Positions 7,309 to 14,426 of a stretch of 34,514 nucleotides of DNA are shown piece after piece. Where the stretch lies: assembly GCA_028873535.1 (NCBI GenBank), contig JAGWIJ010000027.1:1-34514 (forward strand), read 5' to 3'. Source of the stretch: Pseudomonadota bacterium (GTDB lineage Bacteria > Pseudomonadota > Gammaproteobacteria > Burkholderiales > Ferrovaceae). The notes under the pieces are model-generated. The model saw only the letters and a program-made list of their open reading frames with translations, made no database searches and had not been told where the DNA came from. Position 1 is the first letter of the stretch. Each line of letters opens with the position of its first letter. Position numbers and translations under genes: made by a program.

Positions 7309-7776
7309 TCAGCCGCCGCAGCCACCCAGGGTGACCTTGACTTCTTTCTTGGTGAAATAGAGCTGATCGCCGGCCAGTACCAGACCGTACACGTCGGTCG
7401 ACTGTCCGACCTTCACGCGCGTGGTGATCGCCGGATCGGCACCCGGCAGCAGGGTGAACTGCGCCGCCAGGGTGCTGGGGTTCTTTTCGATCAGGATCGC
7501 GATCCGCTTGACGTCGCTCAGCGTACTGGCGACCGAGATCGGCACCACGGCACCATTCTCGGCGATGTCAGGGGCGGTGAGCGTGATGGCATCGCTCTGC
7601 TTCGGCGGACCGGCAAGGCCCAGCGCCTTGAGCACGTCAGGCACGCTCTTGGCTTCGAAAGCCGCCTGGTTCCAGTCCTCAGCCAGGGCCTCCGACGGAC
7701 GCAGCCAGCCGGCAGCGACGGCCAGGCCAAGCGCTGTCCAGCTCGTGGTCTTCAGGAATTGACGACGCGATTGCAT
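7309..7776 (-). CDS. soxY: SoxY, sulfur carrier with GGCGG arm
   Basis: Carrier protein on which sulfur intermediates stay covalently bound during thiosulfate oxidation. It has 155 residues with a Tat signal (SRRQFLKTTSWTALGLAVAAGW). The last residues are KVTLGGCGG, the swinging arm with the reactive cysteine, which confirms the identity. A strong GAGGAGG lies before ATG 7776. It lies between soxD (58-base gap) and soxZ (31-base gap), as usual. Confidence 0.97.
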   Translation of the reverse strand: MQSRRQFLKTTSWTALGLAVAAGWLRPSEALAEDWNQAAFEAKSVPDVLKALGLAGPPKQSDAITLTAPDIAENGAVVPISVASTLSDVKRIAILIEKNPSTLAAQFTLLPGADPAITTRVKVGQSTDVYGLVLAGDQLYFTKKEVKVTLGGCGG

Positions 7777-7834
7777 GAGAATCCTCCTCGGGATTGAACG
7801 GTTGCGGGCGCGCGAACGCCCATGGACGCCTTGT

Positions 7835-8641
7835 TCATTGGGCTGCTTCCGGCGGCGTCGGTTTGCCCTGGCCGCGCAGCGGACCGTACAGGCGGTTCTG
7901 GTCCGCCAGGTTGCCGTTGGTGCCGCGTTCGCTGTCGGGCAGCGCGGAATGCACCTGCGGGGTGGCGATGCAGTCGTGCATGCACGCGACGCTCTTGACG
8001 TCCGGAGTGCCGTCGACCCTGCCCATGCCGTGGTCGTGACGCATACCGTTGCGGTTGGGCATGCGCTTGTCGACCTCGGCGATGTTGTCCTGGTCGAGCA
8101 CGAAGTCCTCTGCGACGACGCCATTCAGGCTCAGCAGGTAGGCGACGATGGCGTAGACCTCGTCCGGCGCGAGCGATTTCGGGTTCGGGTAGGGCATTGC
8201 ACGGCGGATGAAGTCCCACAGCGTGGAGACGTGGTCGATCTTCATCAGGGTGGTGCGCTGCGGATAACCGGGCGTGGCCAGGTTGGCGACGCGGCCGGTC
8301 TCGATGTCCTTGGCCGTGACGCCGCCGGCGATGGGCGGGAACACCGAATTGCTCTCGGCGAACGAGCCGTGGCAGGCCGCGCATTTGGCCTCGAAGATGT
8401 CGGCACCGTTGCTGGCCGATCCCGAACCCTTGGGCAGTCCTTGGAAGTCCGGGCGCACGTCGATGTTCCAGGCCGCGACCTCGGCCGCGGTGGGGGGCCG
8501 GCCGATGGCCAGGGCGCTGGGGGTGTTGCCGGCCGCGAACGCCGGCGTGGCGATGCACACCCCAAGCACGATCGCCAGCCAGGTGGCGCGCAGGCGGTGT
8601 GCGGCACCGGGCAGCGCGCTCGGATCAATAGACCTGGACAT
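7835..8641 (-). CDS. soxD: SoxD, cytochrome c subunit of sulfane dehydrogenase
   Basis: Electron-accepting subunit of SoxCD, which oxidises the sulfane sulfur on SoxY. It has 268 residues with a signal peptide ending near ATPAFA. One haem motif is visible, KCAACHG, with MPYPNPKSLAPDEVYAIVAYLLSLN providing the axial methionine and the typical C-terminal helix. No second CxxCH is present, so it is shorter than the dihaem form known from Paracoccus. The C-terminus keeps CMHDC plus a LPDSERGTNGNLADQNRLYG stretch. It starts 17 bases inside the end of soxC with GAGGTGA before ATG 8641, implying translational coupling. Confidence 0.93.
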   Translation of the reverse strand: MSRSIDPSALPGAAHRLRATWLAIVLGVCIATPAFAAGNTPSALAIGRPPTAAEVAAWNIDVRPDFQGLPKGSGSASNGADIFEAKCAACHGSFAESNSVFPPIAGGVTAKDIETGRVANLATPGYPQRTTLMKIDHVSTLWDFIRRAMPYPNPKSLAPDEVYAIVAYLLSLNGVVAEDFVLDQDNIAEVDKRMPNRNGMRHDHGMGRVDGTPDVKSVACMHDCIATPQVHSALPDSERGTNGNLADQNRLYGPLRGQGKPTPPEAAQ

Positions 8642-9983
8642 TGCTCACCTCGCCGGATTCGGCCACTTTCCAGGATTGGATGGCGTTGTTGTGGTAGATC
8701 GAGCGGCTGCCGCGCACGGCGCGCAGCTCGTTCATCTTCGGCTGGACATAGCCGGTCTCGTCGATGGCGCGCGACTGCAGGATGGCCGGGCTGCCGTCCC
8801 AGTTCCACGAGAAATTGAAACGCGTCAGCGCCTTGGACAGCACCGGGGTCTGCAAGGTGGCGGTCTGCCAGTTGCGACCACCGTCCACCGAAACGTCGAC
8901 GCGCTTGATCGCACCGCGCCCCGACCAGGCCACGCCGGAGATGTTGTAGAGGCCGCGGTCGAGCAGCATCTGGCCGCCCGAGGGCGAGGTGATCACCGAT
9001 TTGCACTCCTGGATCCAGGTGTACTGGCGTGCGCTGCCGTCGGGCATCAGGTCCGAGTATTGCGAGGACTCGTCGCGCAGGTCCCAGGGGGTGTTGCCGA
9101 CCTTGAGCCGGCGCAGCCACTTGACCTGCGAGACACCCTGCAGTCCGGGAACGATCAGGCGCAGCGGATAGCCGTTTTCCGGACGCAGCATCTCGCCGTT
9201 CATGGCGTAGGCCACCATCGCGTCGTCGAGCAGGCGCTCGATCGGAATCGTGCGCGCATGGCTGGCGCTGTCGGCGCCTTCGGCCAGCACGTAGGGCGTC
9301 TTGCGCGGATCGATACCGACCGCGTCGAGCAGGATCGAGACCGGCACGCCGGTGAATTCGCTGCATGAAAGCATGCCATGGGTGTACTGCACCGTCGGCA
9401 CCGCCACATTGCTCCATTCCATGGCGGAATTGGCGCCGCATTCCACGAAATGGATGCGCGAGACCGAGGGCAGCCGCAACAGGTCGTCCATGGTGTAGAC
9501 GCGCGGCGCGCGCACGTCGCCGTGCACCATCAGGCGGTGCAGGGAAGGGTCCATGTCGTGCCAGCCGCCGTGATGGCGTTCGAAGTGCAGGCCGCTGGGC
9601 GTGATGATGCCGAACAGGCCCTGCAGCGGCGTGAACGAGACCGAGGCCTGCGAAATCGACGACAGGCCAGGGCTCTCGCGGCGTGCGAGATTGTGCTCGT
9701 ACTTCGACGGCAGGCCGTAGGGGTGCGCCGCCACTGGATTTCCCAGCGTGTGGTTGTACGGCTGCATGGTCAGGATCGCCGGGTCGCCGGCATCGGCGGC
9801 CGCCCTGGCAGTGGCACTCTGTGCGGCGGCAAGCGCCACGCCGGCCCCCAGGGCCTTGCGGAAAGCCCCGGCCAGGAAGTCGCGGCGGCCGTCCTGGACT
9901 GCGGCGATGTCCTCGGCGGTGAGAAAGCCCTCCGGTGCGGCGCGCAGGCGCCCCGGCGGCAGATCGGTTTTCCGGCTGGTCAT
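8625..9983 (-). CDS. soxC: SoxC, molybdenum subunit of sulfane dehydrogenase
   Basis: Molybdopterin enzyme of the sulfite oxidase family that, with SoxD, removes six electrons from the SoxY-bound sulfane. It has 452 residues. A Tat motif RRDFLAGAFRKALGAG begins at residue 33, after an unusually long n-region as in other SoxC proteins. The Mo-ligating cysteine is in HFVECGANSAMEWSN. The C-terminal Ig-like dimerisation domain holds VAWSGRGAIKRVDVSVDGGRNW and FNFSWNWDG. It is the first structural gene after soxR. The ribosome site GGAGGAG is 11 bases from ATG 9983 and better placed for an out-of-frame ATG at 9991. Confidence 0.96.
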   Translation of the reverse strand: MTSRKTDLPPGRLRAAPEGFLTAEDIAAVQDGRRDFLAGAFRKALGAGVALAAAQSATARAAADAGDPAILTMQPYNHTLGNPVAAHPYGLPSKYEHNLARRESPGLSSISQASVSFTPLQGLFGIITPSGLHFERHHGGWHDMDPSLHRLMVHGDVRAPRVYTMDDLLRLPSVSRIHFVECGANSAMEWSNVAVPTVQYTHGMLSCSEFTGVPVSILLDAVGIDPRKTPYVLAEGADSASHARTIPIERLLDDAMVAYAMNGEMLRPENGYPLRLIVPGLQGVSQVKWLRRLKVGNTPWDLRDESSQYSDLMPDGSARQYTWIQECKSVITSPSGGQMLLDRGLYNISGVAWSGRGAIKRVDVSVDGGRNWQTATLQTPVLSKALTRFNFSWNWDGSPAILQSRAIDETGYVQPKMNELRAVRGSRSIYHNNAIQSWKVAESGEVSNVQVY

Positions 9984-10055
9984 GACGTCATGGTCTCCTC
10001 CATGAGGGGTGGTTCAGTGGAGCCCGGCATCTGACGGCCGGTGCTCTCGGGGGGG

Positions 10056-10421
10056 TCAGCCGGTCTTGCCGGCCTGCTTCTGCGCTTCGAATTCCTGTGT
10101 GAACTGCTGGCAAACGCCCTTGCAGACGCCCAGGGCCTGGGTGCTCTTGATGAAGTAATAGATCTGGTTGCCTTCGCGACGCCGGCCCAGGATGTCCGCG
10201 CGATACAGCACCGCCAGATGCTGGGACACGTTGGACTGGCTGGCACCGACAAAACTCAGGATTTCGCTCACGGTCCGTTCCTGGTCGCACACGGCGTGCA
10301 GGATCGACAGTCGCACCGGGGTCGACAGGACCGAGAAGAATTCGGCGACCGCCTGCAGCACTTCGTACGAGTTCTCGCGCAGCGGTCGGTCGGCAGTTTG
10401 CGGATCATCGGCAGCATTCAT
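10056..10421 (-). CDS. soxR: SoxR, ArsR-family sulfur-responsive repressor
   Basis: A 121-residue winged-helix repressor. The recognition helix is SQSNVSQHLAVLYRADILG and the wing RRREGNQIYYFI. Cysteines at 45 (HAVCDQE), 100 and 104 (GVCKGVCQQ) fit the two-cysteine persulfide switch of the SqrR/BigR/YgaV branch, so it probably releases DNA when persulfides or polysulfides form a bridge. I choose ATG 10421. The frame also opens at ATG 10517, where it overlaps the MBL gene stop as ATGA, but that would put a probable operator (10432-10447) inside the gene and add 32 residues foreign to the family. No good ribosome site precedes either start. Confidence 0.88.
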   Translation of the reverse strand: MNAADDPQTADRPLRENSYEVLQAVAEFFSVLSTPVRLSILHAVCDQERTVSEILSFVGASQSNVSQHLAVLYRADILGRRREGNQIYYFIKSTQALGVCKGVCQQFTQEFEAQKQAGKTG

Positions 10422-10431
10422 GGTTTTGGCT

Positions 10432-10447
10432 ATGCGCAGATACGCAT
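10432..10447. promoter_or_regulatory. candidate SoxR operator upstream of soxR
   Basis: ATGCG-CAGATA-CGCAT is a perfect 5-6-5 dyad 11 bases upstream of the chosen soxR start. The same pattern recurs at 11616 and 13184, which suggests autoregulation. The binding protein is inferred. Confidence 0.55.
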
Positions 10448-10513
10448 GCAGTGATGGGTGAGCCGGCAGGATACCGGGCGCCGCCTGGGGGCGCCACGCT
10501 GGACGGACCATAC

Positions 10514-11587
10514 TCATGGCTGGGCCAGCGCCTCCTGCTCCATCTCGAGGTACACGCCGTAGGCATTGATGCGATTGGCGTCTGCGAACGCCGGCAGCGC
10601 GGACCAGTCATGCCAGTCGGCCTGCCGGTAGGCAAGATCGAAATCGATCAGGTCGCGGGCGGCCGCGCCCATGACTCGGCGCAGGTAGAGCAGGTAGTCG
10701 CGCGTCATCGCGATGTCGGGTTCCACCTTGCGCGAAGCCGGTCCGTGTCCCGGCACGACGATGCGCGCATGCGTGGCGGCGATGCCGTCCAGCGCTGTGA
10801 GCCAGGCCCGCGTGTCGGCATCACCGACGTAAGGGATGCGCCCCGAAAAATACACGTCGCCGGCGAACAGCACGCCATCCTGCTCGCAGTAGAGCATCAG
10901 GTCTTCCGGCGTGTGCGCACCGGCACCCGGGACGAAATCGAAATCGACGTCGCCCAGGCGGAAATGCAGGCGCGTTCCCACTGGCACGTGGATCCATTCG
11001 TCGGCACCCAGCAGTTGCGTGTGCGCATCGACCCAGGGTGCCAGGTCGACTTGGCGCTGGGCCAGTCGCGCCACGCTGCGTTCCGAGTGCCAGGCCTCGC
11101 GTCCGCTGTCGAGCGCGAGCACGCGTGCGTGCGCCGTGCGGAACGCGGCAGCGCCGTAGAAGTGGTCGGCGTGCCAGTGGCTGATCACCAGCATGCGCAC
11201 CGGTTGATCGGTGACCGCGCGGATGGCTTCCAGCATGCGTGCGCCCAGCGCCGGCGTGCCGAGCGAATCGAAGGCGACCACCCCGTCGGAAGTCACCACA
11301 AAGCCAGCGTTGGAATTGAAGCCGAAGTTGGCACGGCTGGCTGCCCCAGCCTCGCCACGCAGGTACCAGCTGTGGGGAGCCAAGTGCTCGGCGTGCAGGA
11401 CCGGCACGGCGGCGGTGGCGGCTTCCATGCCGAATACGATATTTGGCCATGCAGCAATCGCTGCGCCAATCAGAGGTAGCAATTCAATTGCGGAAAGCAT
11501 TCGCCCCAATGCTGCGCAGCAATAGCGAAGGCCCGGGGCCAAGCCTATGGTGCGCTGCAGGGTTGAAAGTGCTTGCCGGAAAGTCAT
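10514..11587 (-). CDS. MBL-fold metallo-hydrolase, SoxH-like
   Basis: Metallo-beta-lactamase-fold hydrolase with the full metal set: HWHADH, GAHTPEDLML, LFAGDVYF and PGHG. Proteins of this kind (SoxH and the quinoprotein relay-system hydrolases) often accompany sox clusters, but their substrate is unknown. The frame opens at ATG 11587 for 357 residues. The first 50 or so residues are hydrophobic and odd (RTIGLAPGLRYCCAALGRM), have more A and T than the rest, and lack a ribosome site. A start at ATG 11500 or 11429 is possible, the latter giving MEAATAAVPVLHAEHLAP. The hydrophobic part (LLPLIGAAIAAWPNIVFG) could be a membrane anchor or signal. It is upstream of and co-directional with soxR. Confidence 0.82.
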   Translation of the reverse strand: MTFRQALSTLQRTIGLAPGLRYCCAALGRMLSAIELLPLIGAAIAAWPNIVFGMEAATAAVPVLHAEHLAPHSWYLRGEAGAASRANFGFNSNAGFVVTSDGVVAFDSLGTPALGARMLEAIRAVTDQPVRMLVISHWHADHFYGAAAFRTAHARVLALDSGREAWHSERSVARLAQRQVDLAPWVDAHTQLLGADEWIHVPVGTRLHFRLGDVDFDFVPGAGAHTPEDLMLYCEQDGVLFAGDVYFSGRIPYVGDADTRAWLTALDGIAATHARIVVPGHGPASRKVEPDIAMTRDYLLYLRRVMGAAARDLIDFDLAYRQADWHDWSALPAFADANRINAYGVYLEMEQEALAQP

Positions 11588-11615
11588 CGCGGTCGGTATG
11601 GTTTATGTGCGGTAG

Positions 11616-11654
11616 ATGCGAATATGCGTATGTGCTGATGTTTCATATTCGCAT
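11616..11654. promoter_or_regulatory. candidate double SoxR operator between the MBL and fadL-like genes
   Basis: ATGCGAATATG (11616-11626) is repeated in perfect inverted form as CATATTCGCAT (11644-11654), with 17 bases between. The left arm also extends into ATGCG-AATATG-CGTAT (11616-11631), the same dyad as near soxR. It lies between divergent genes, 29 bases from the longest MBL start and 115 bases from the fadL-like start, so it could control both. Confidence 0.6.
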
Positions 11655-11716
11655 TCTGCCGGACGGAGGGCAAGCCCCAGATCAGGACCTCGGGCAGACT
11701 TTTTTGCCTTGCCAGT

Positions 11717-11727
11717 GCGAATGCGAA
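11717..11727. promoter_or_regulatory. extra half-site GCGAATGCGAA
   Basis: GCGAATGCGAA shares its sequence with the operator upstream of the YeeE/YedE gene (13188-13198). It lies 42 bases before the start of the fadL-like gene, where a bound repressor would block transcription. The second half of the dyad is degenerate, so this is a weaker site. Confidence 0.35.
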
Positions 11728-11768
11728 GAAAAATCACATCAAAAACCGGTCAGCGGTGAGGAGGACTC

Positions 11769-13088
11769 ATGAAGCAGGACAAGCGTTGGTTGCTGGTGGC
11801 GTGTGCCGTGGCGCTGGAGATGGGCGGGGCGGCGCGCAGCTGGGCCACGGACGGCTACTTTTCACACGGCTACGGCATGCGCGCCAAGGGCATGGGAGGG
11901 GCCTCCGCAGCCGTGACCGGCGATGCCTACGGCGGTGCCAACAATCCTGCGACGATGGTCGAAGCCGGCGAGCAGCTCGAAATCGGTGTCGACTGGTTCC
12001 GTCCGGTGCGCTCGGCGGACCGCTCCGGTGCGGCCCTGGCACCGCTCAATGGCAGCGTGTCCAGTGGCTCGCAGGATTTCTTCATTCCTGAAATCGCCTA
12101 CAGCCATCGGCTGCGCCAGGACCTCGCCATGGGTGTCACCGTCTACGGCAACGGCGGCATGAACACGGATTATCCGCAGGGCTCGTTCCAGTGCCCCAAT
12201 GCGCGCTTCCAGTTCGGCCCGGCCAACATGCTGTGCGGTTCTGGACGCCTGGGTGTTGATCTGTCACAGCTGATCGTGGCGCCCACGCTGGCGTGGAAAT
12301 TCGCGCCCGGGCAGTCGCTGGGCCTGGCGCCGCAACTGGCCTACCAGCGGTTCAAGATCGACGGCGCGCAACTGTTCGGCATGAACAGCAGTGATCCGGC
12401 CCACGTCAGCAATGGGGGCTACGATTCCTCGACTGGTCTCGGTCTGCGGCTCGGTTATCTGGCAGAGATCAACGAACGTCTCAAGGTGGGCGTGAGCTAT
12501 GGCATGCGCATCCACATGAGCCCCTTTTCCTCGTATTCCGGCCTGTTTCCCGAGCAAGGACGCTTCGACCTGCCGCCCAATATCACGGTGGGCCTGAGCT
12601 TCAAGCCCACGACCGCGCTGCTGCTGGCGCTCGATTACAAGCGCATCGATTACAGCGGCCTGGCCGCGGTCGGCAATCCGAGTACCAACTTCTTCCGCGC
12701 CCAGCTCGGCGCACCCAATGGGCCGGGATTCGGCTGGCAGGACGTCAACACGCTCAAGCTCGGCGTCGAGTGGCAGGTCAATCCGCAGTGGGTGCTGCGT
12801 GGTGGCCTTGCGCACGCCAGCAACCCGGTGCAGGCGCGCGATGTCACTTTCAACATCCTGGCCCCGGGCATCGTGCAGGATCAGTTCACGGCCGGCTTCA
12901 GCCGCAGCTTCGGTCCCGACCAGACCTTGACTGTGGCCCTCATGCACGCCCCGGAACGCTCGGTAAGCGGCGCCTCGCTGCTCAATCCCCTGTTCCAGAG
13001 CCAAGGCGCTCCTGCGAATGCCGCCGGGACCGAAACCGTCCGTCTGCGCGAGGACTCGCTGGGCCTGGCCTGGACCTGGCAGCTGTGA
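11769..13088 (+). CDS. FadL/OmpP1/TodX-family outer-membrane transporter
   Basis: A 439-residue outer-membrane beta-barrel. A signal peptide ends near RSWATDG, and the mature N-terminus YFSHGYGMRAKGMGGASAAVTGDAYGGANNPATM is the hatch region typical of FadL-type channels for hydrophobic molecules. Alternating beta strands follow and the chain ends in a terminal strand LGLAWTWQL. GAGGAGGA precedes ATG 11769. Because it sits behind two candidate SoxR sites and beside the sox genes, I infer uptake or release of a hydrophobic sulfur species (for example S8 or polysulfanes) rather than fatty acids. The family alone does not prove this. Confidence 0.88.
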   Translation: MKQDKRWLLVACAVALEMGGAARSWATDGYFSHGYGMRAKGMGGASAAVTGDAYGGANNPATMVEAGEQLEIGVDWFRPVRSADRSGAALAPLNGSVSSGSQDFFIPEIAYSHRLRQDLAMGVTVYGNGGMNTDYPQGSFQCPNARFQFGPANMLCGSGRLGVDLSQLIVAPTLAWKFAPGQSLGLAPQLAYQRFKIDGAQLFGMNSSDPAHVSNGGYDSSTGLGLRLGYLAEINERLKVGVSYGMRIHMSPFSSYSGLFPEQGRFDLPPNITVGLSFKPTTALLLALDYKRIDYSGLAAVGNPSTNFFRAQLGAPNGPGFGWQDVNTLKLGVEWQVNPQWVLRGGLAHASNPVQARDVTFNILAPGIVQDQFTAGFSRSFGPDQTLTVALMHAPERSVSGASLLNPLFQSQGAPANAAGTETVRLREDSLGLAWTWQL

Positions 13089-13132
13089 AGGTGCCGGCAG
13101 ACCAGGGGGCTGCCTGGAACAGGTCCGGCGGG

Positions 13133-13146
13133 GCCTGGCGCCAGGC
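13133..13146 (+). terminator. possible terminator hairpin after the fadL-like gene
   Basis: GCCTGGCGCCAGGC is a perfect 14-base palindrome 45 bases after the stop codon. As a hairpin it would have almost no loop and there is no strong T tract (CTCTT follows), so this is only a weak terminator candidate. Confidence 0.3.
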
Positions 13147-13174
13147 TCTTGCATGGCGACGAGGGACGCGGGTA

Positions 13175-13202
13175 CATTCGCCCATGCGCGAATGCGAATA
13201 TG
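13175..13202. promoter_or_regulatory. candidate SoxR operator upstream of the YeeE/YedE genes
   Basis: Two overlapping patterns are present. CATTCGC-CCATGC-GCGAATG (13175-13194) is a perfect 7-6-7 inverted repeat. ATGCG-CGAATG-CGAAT (13184-13199) repeats the 5-6-5 pattern seen near soxR and the fadL-like gene. The block ends 22 bases before ATG 13225, inside what should be the promoter or leader, consistent with repression. Confidence 0.58.
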
Positions 13203-13224
13203 TTAATAATTCTCTGGAGGTGTC

Positions 13225-13785
13225 ATGAATACTGCACAGCAAGCCTGCGTGCCTGAGGACACGGCCGGCGTCGGAAGCCTGGCGATGCCGCGGCCATTCT
13301 GGCCCCCCCTGGTGGCCGGCATCGTGCTGGGACTGGTCCTGCTGCTGACCTTCGTGCTGACCGGGCATGGCCTGGGGGCGACCGGGTTCTTCACGCGCCT
13401 GGCCGCTGCCGGGGCCGCCGAGGCGGCGCCGACCACGCTCGGCAGCGGCAGCTACTTCGCACCACTGCTTGAGGACGGCCGCCCGCTGTCGTCCTGGATC
13501 ACCTGGCAGGTGCTCGGGGTGGCCCTGGGCGCAGGCCTCGCGGCCTGGTGGGGGCGTCGCTTCCGTTTCCAGTTCGACGGTTCGCGCGGTCTGGGAACGC
13601 CCCGGCGCGCAGCGGTTGCGCTGATCGGCGGCCTGTTCGCGGGTTTCGGGGCACGCGTGTCAGCCGGATGCACCAGCGGGCTCGGTTTGTCCGGTGCCGC
13701 TGTGCTGAGCCTGGCCGGGTTCGCCTTCCTGGTGGCATTTTTCGCGGTCGGGCTGATTGCCAGCCGACTGGTGCGGAGCGTCTGA
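13225..13785 (+). CDS. YeeE/YedE-family transporter, first half
   Basis: A 186-residue inner-membrane protein with about four or five hydrophobic segments, including PPLVAGIVLGLVLLLTFVLTG and a pair near the C-terminus (VLSLAGFAFLVAFFAVGLIA). SAGCTSGLGLSG carries the conserved cysteine that, in the single-chain TsuA/YeeE thiosulfate transporter, lies on the substrate path. TCTGGAGG precedes ATG 13225. It is followed after 2 bases by a second half with its own cysteine motif, so the two probably form one transporter for thiosulfate or another sulfur compound. The thiosulfate substrate is inferred from the family and from the sox context. Confidence 0.88.
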   Translation: MNTAQQACVPEDTAGVGSLAMPRPFWPPLVAGIVLGLVLLLTFVLTGHGLGATGFFTRLAAAGAAEAAPTTLGSGSYFAPLLEDGRPLSSWITWQVLGVALGAGLAAWWGRRFRFQFDGSRGLGTPRRAAVALIGGLFAGFGARVSAGCTSGLGLSGAAVLSLAGFAFLVAFFAVGLIASRLVRSV

Positions 13786-13787
13786 TC

Positions 13788-14399
13788 ATGATGATACCTG
13801 GTGGAGATGTGGCGAGCGGGCTGCTGTGCGGCGCCCTGTTCGGTTTCGTGCTGGAAAATTCCGGTTTCGGCAGTCCGTCCAAGTTGACCGGGCAGTTCCG
13901 GCTCACCGACTGGTCGGTCTTCAAGGTCATGTTCACCGCCATCGTGGTCGCGGCGATCGGGCTGCACCTGCTGACGCTGGCGGGCCTGCTCGACGCCGAC
14001 GGCTTGTTCGTGCCGCCCGCTGTGCTGATCGCAGCCGCCATCGGTGGCGGGCTGGTCGGGGCCGGATTCGCGGTTGGCGGGTATTGTCCGGGCACCTCGG
14101 TCGTCGGCTGCGTGTCGGGACGTCTCGACGCACTGCTGTTCCTGGTCGGCCTGCTCGCCGGTACCTGGATGTTCGCGGCCGGCTTCGATGTCCTGGTGCC
14201 CCTGACCAAGGCGGGCGAGGTGGGCACGGCCGACACCCTGCCGGAACTGCTGCGCGTCCCGCCGCTGGTGATCGACGGCGTGCTGCTGGCGATGGCGGTG
14301 GCCATCTTCTTCGTGGCCGCGCGCTTCGAACGCCAGGGGCCCGGACCGGTCACTGCGCAACAGGCCGTCGCCGGCGAATCGCCCAATCCCGCACTCTGA
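13788..14399 (+). CDS. YeeE/YedE-family transporter, second half
   Basis: A 203-residue membrane protein with the complementary YeeE/YedE repeat: GGDVASGLLCGALFGFVLENSGFG at the start, GAGFAVGGYCPGTSVVGCVSG with the second conserved cysteine, and further membrane segments (LLFLVGLLAGTWMFAAGF, VIDGVLLAMAVAIFFVAA). The C-terminus is a short polar tail. GGAG lies about 10 bases before ATG 13788, and a second ATG follows directly. It almost touches the first half, so both subunits should be made together in equal amounts. Confidence 0.87.
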   Translation: MMIPGGDVASGLLCGALFGFVLENSGFGSPSKLTGQFRLTDWSVFKVMFTAIVVAAIGLHLLTLAGLLDADGLFVPPAVLIAAAIGGGLVGAGFAVGGYCPGTSVVGCVSGRLDALLFLVGLLAGTWMFAAGFDVLVPLTKAGEVGTADTLPELLRVPPLVIDGVLLAMAVAIFFVAARFERQGPGPVTAQQAVAGESPNPAL

Positions 14400-14426
14400 A
14401 AACGCCCTTCACTGGAGACCTCGTCC

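Noticed and set aside
5656-7797. 713-codon open frame opposite soxA, the dsrE-like gene, soxZ and part of soxY
   Set aside because: It spans several genes with clear protein families on the other strand; shadow of GC-rich codon use.
13780-13793. Frameshift splitting a single YeeE/YedE gene
   Set aside because: The first half ends with a normal polar tail, and the second starts with its own GGAG and ATG pair; each half is complete, so a natural two-gene form is more likely than an error.
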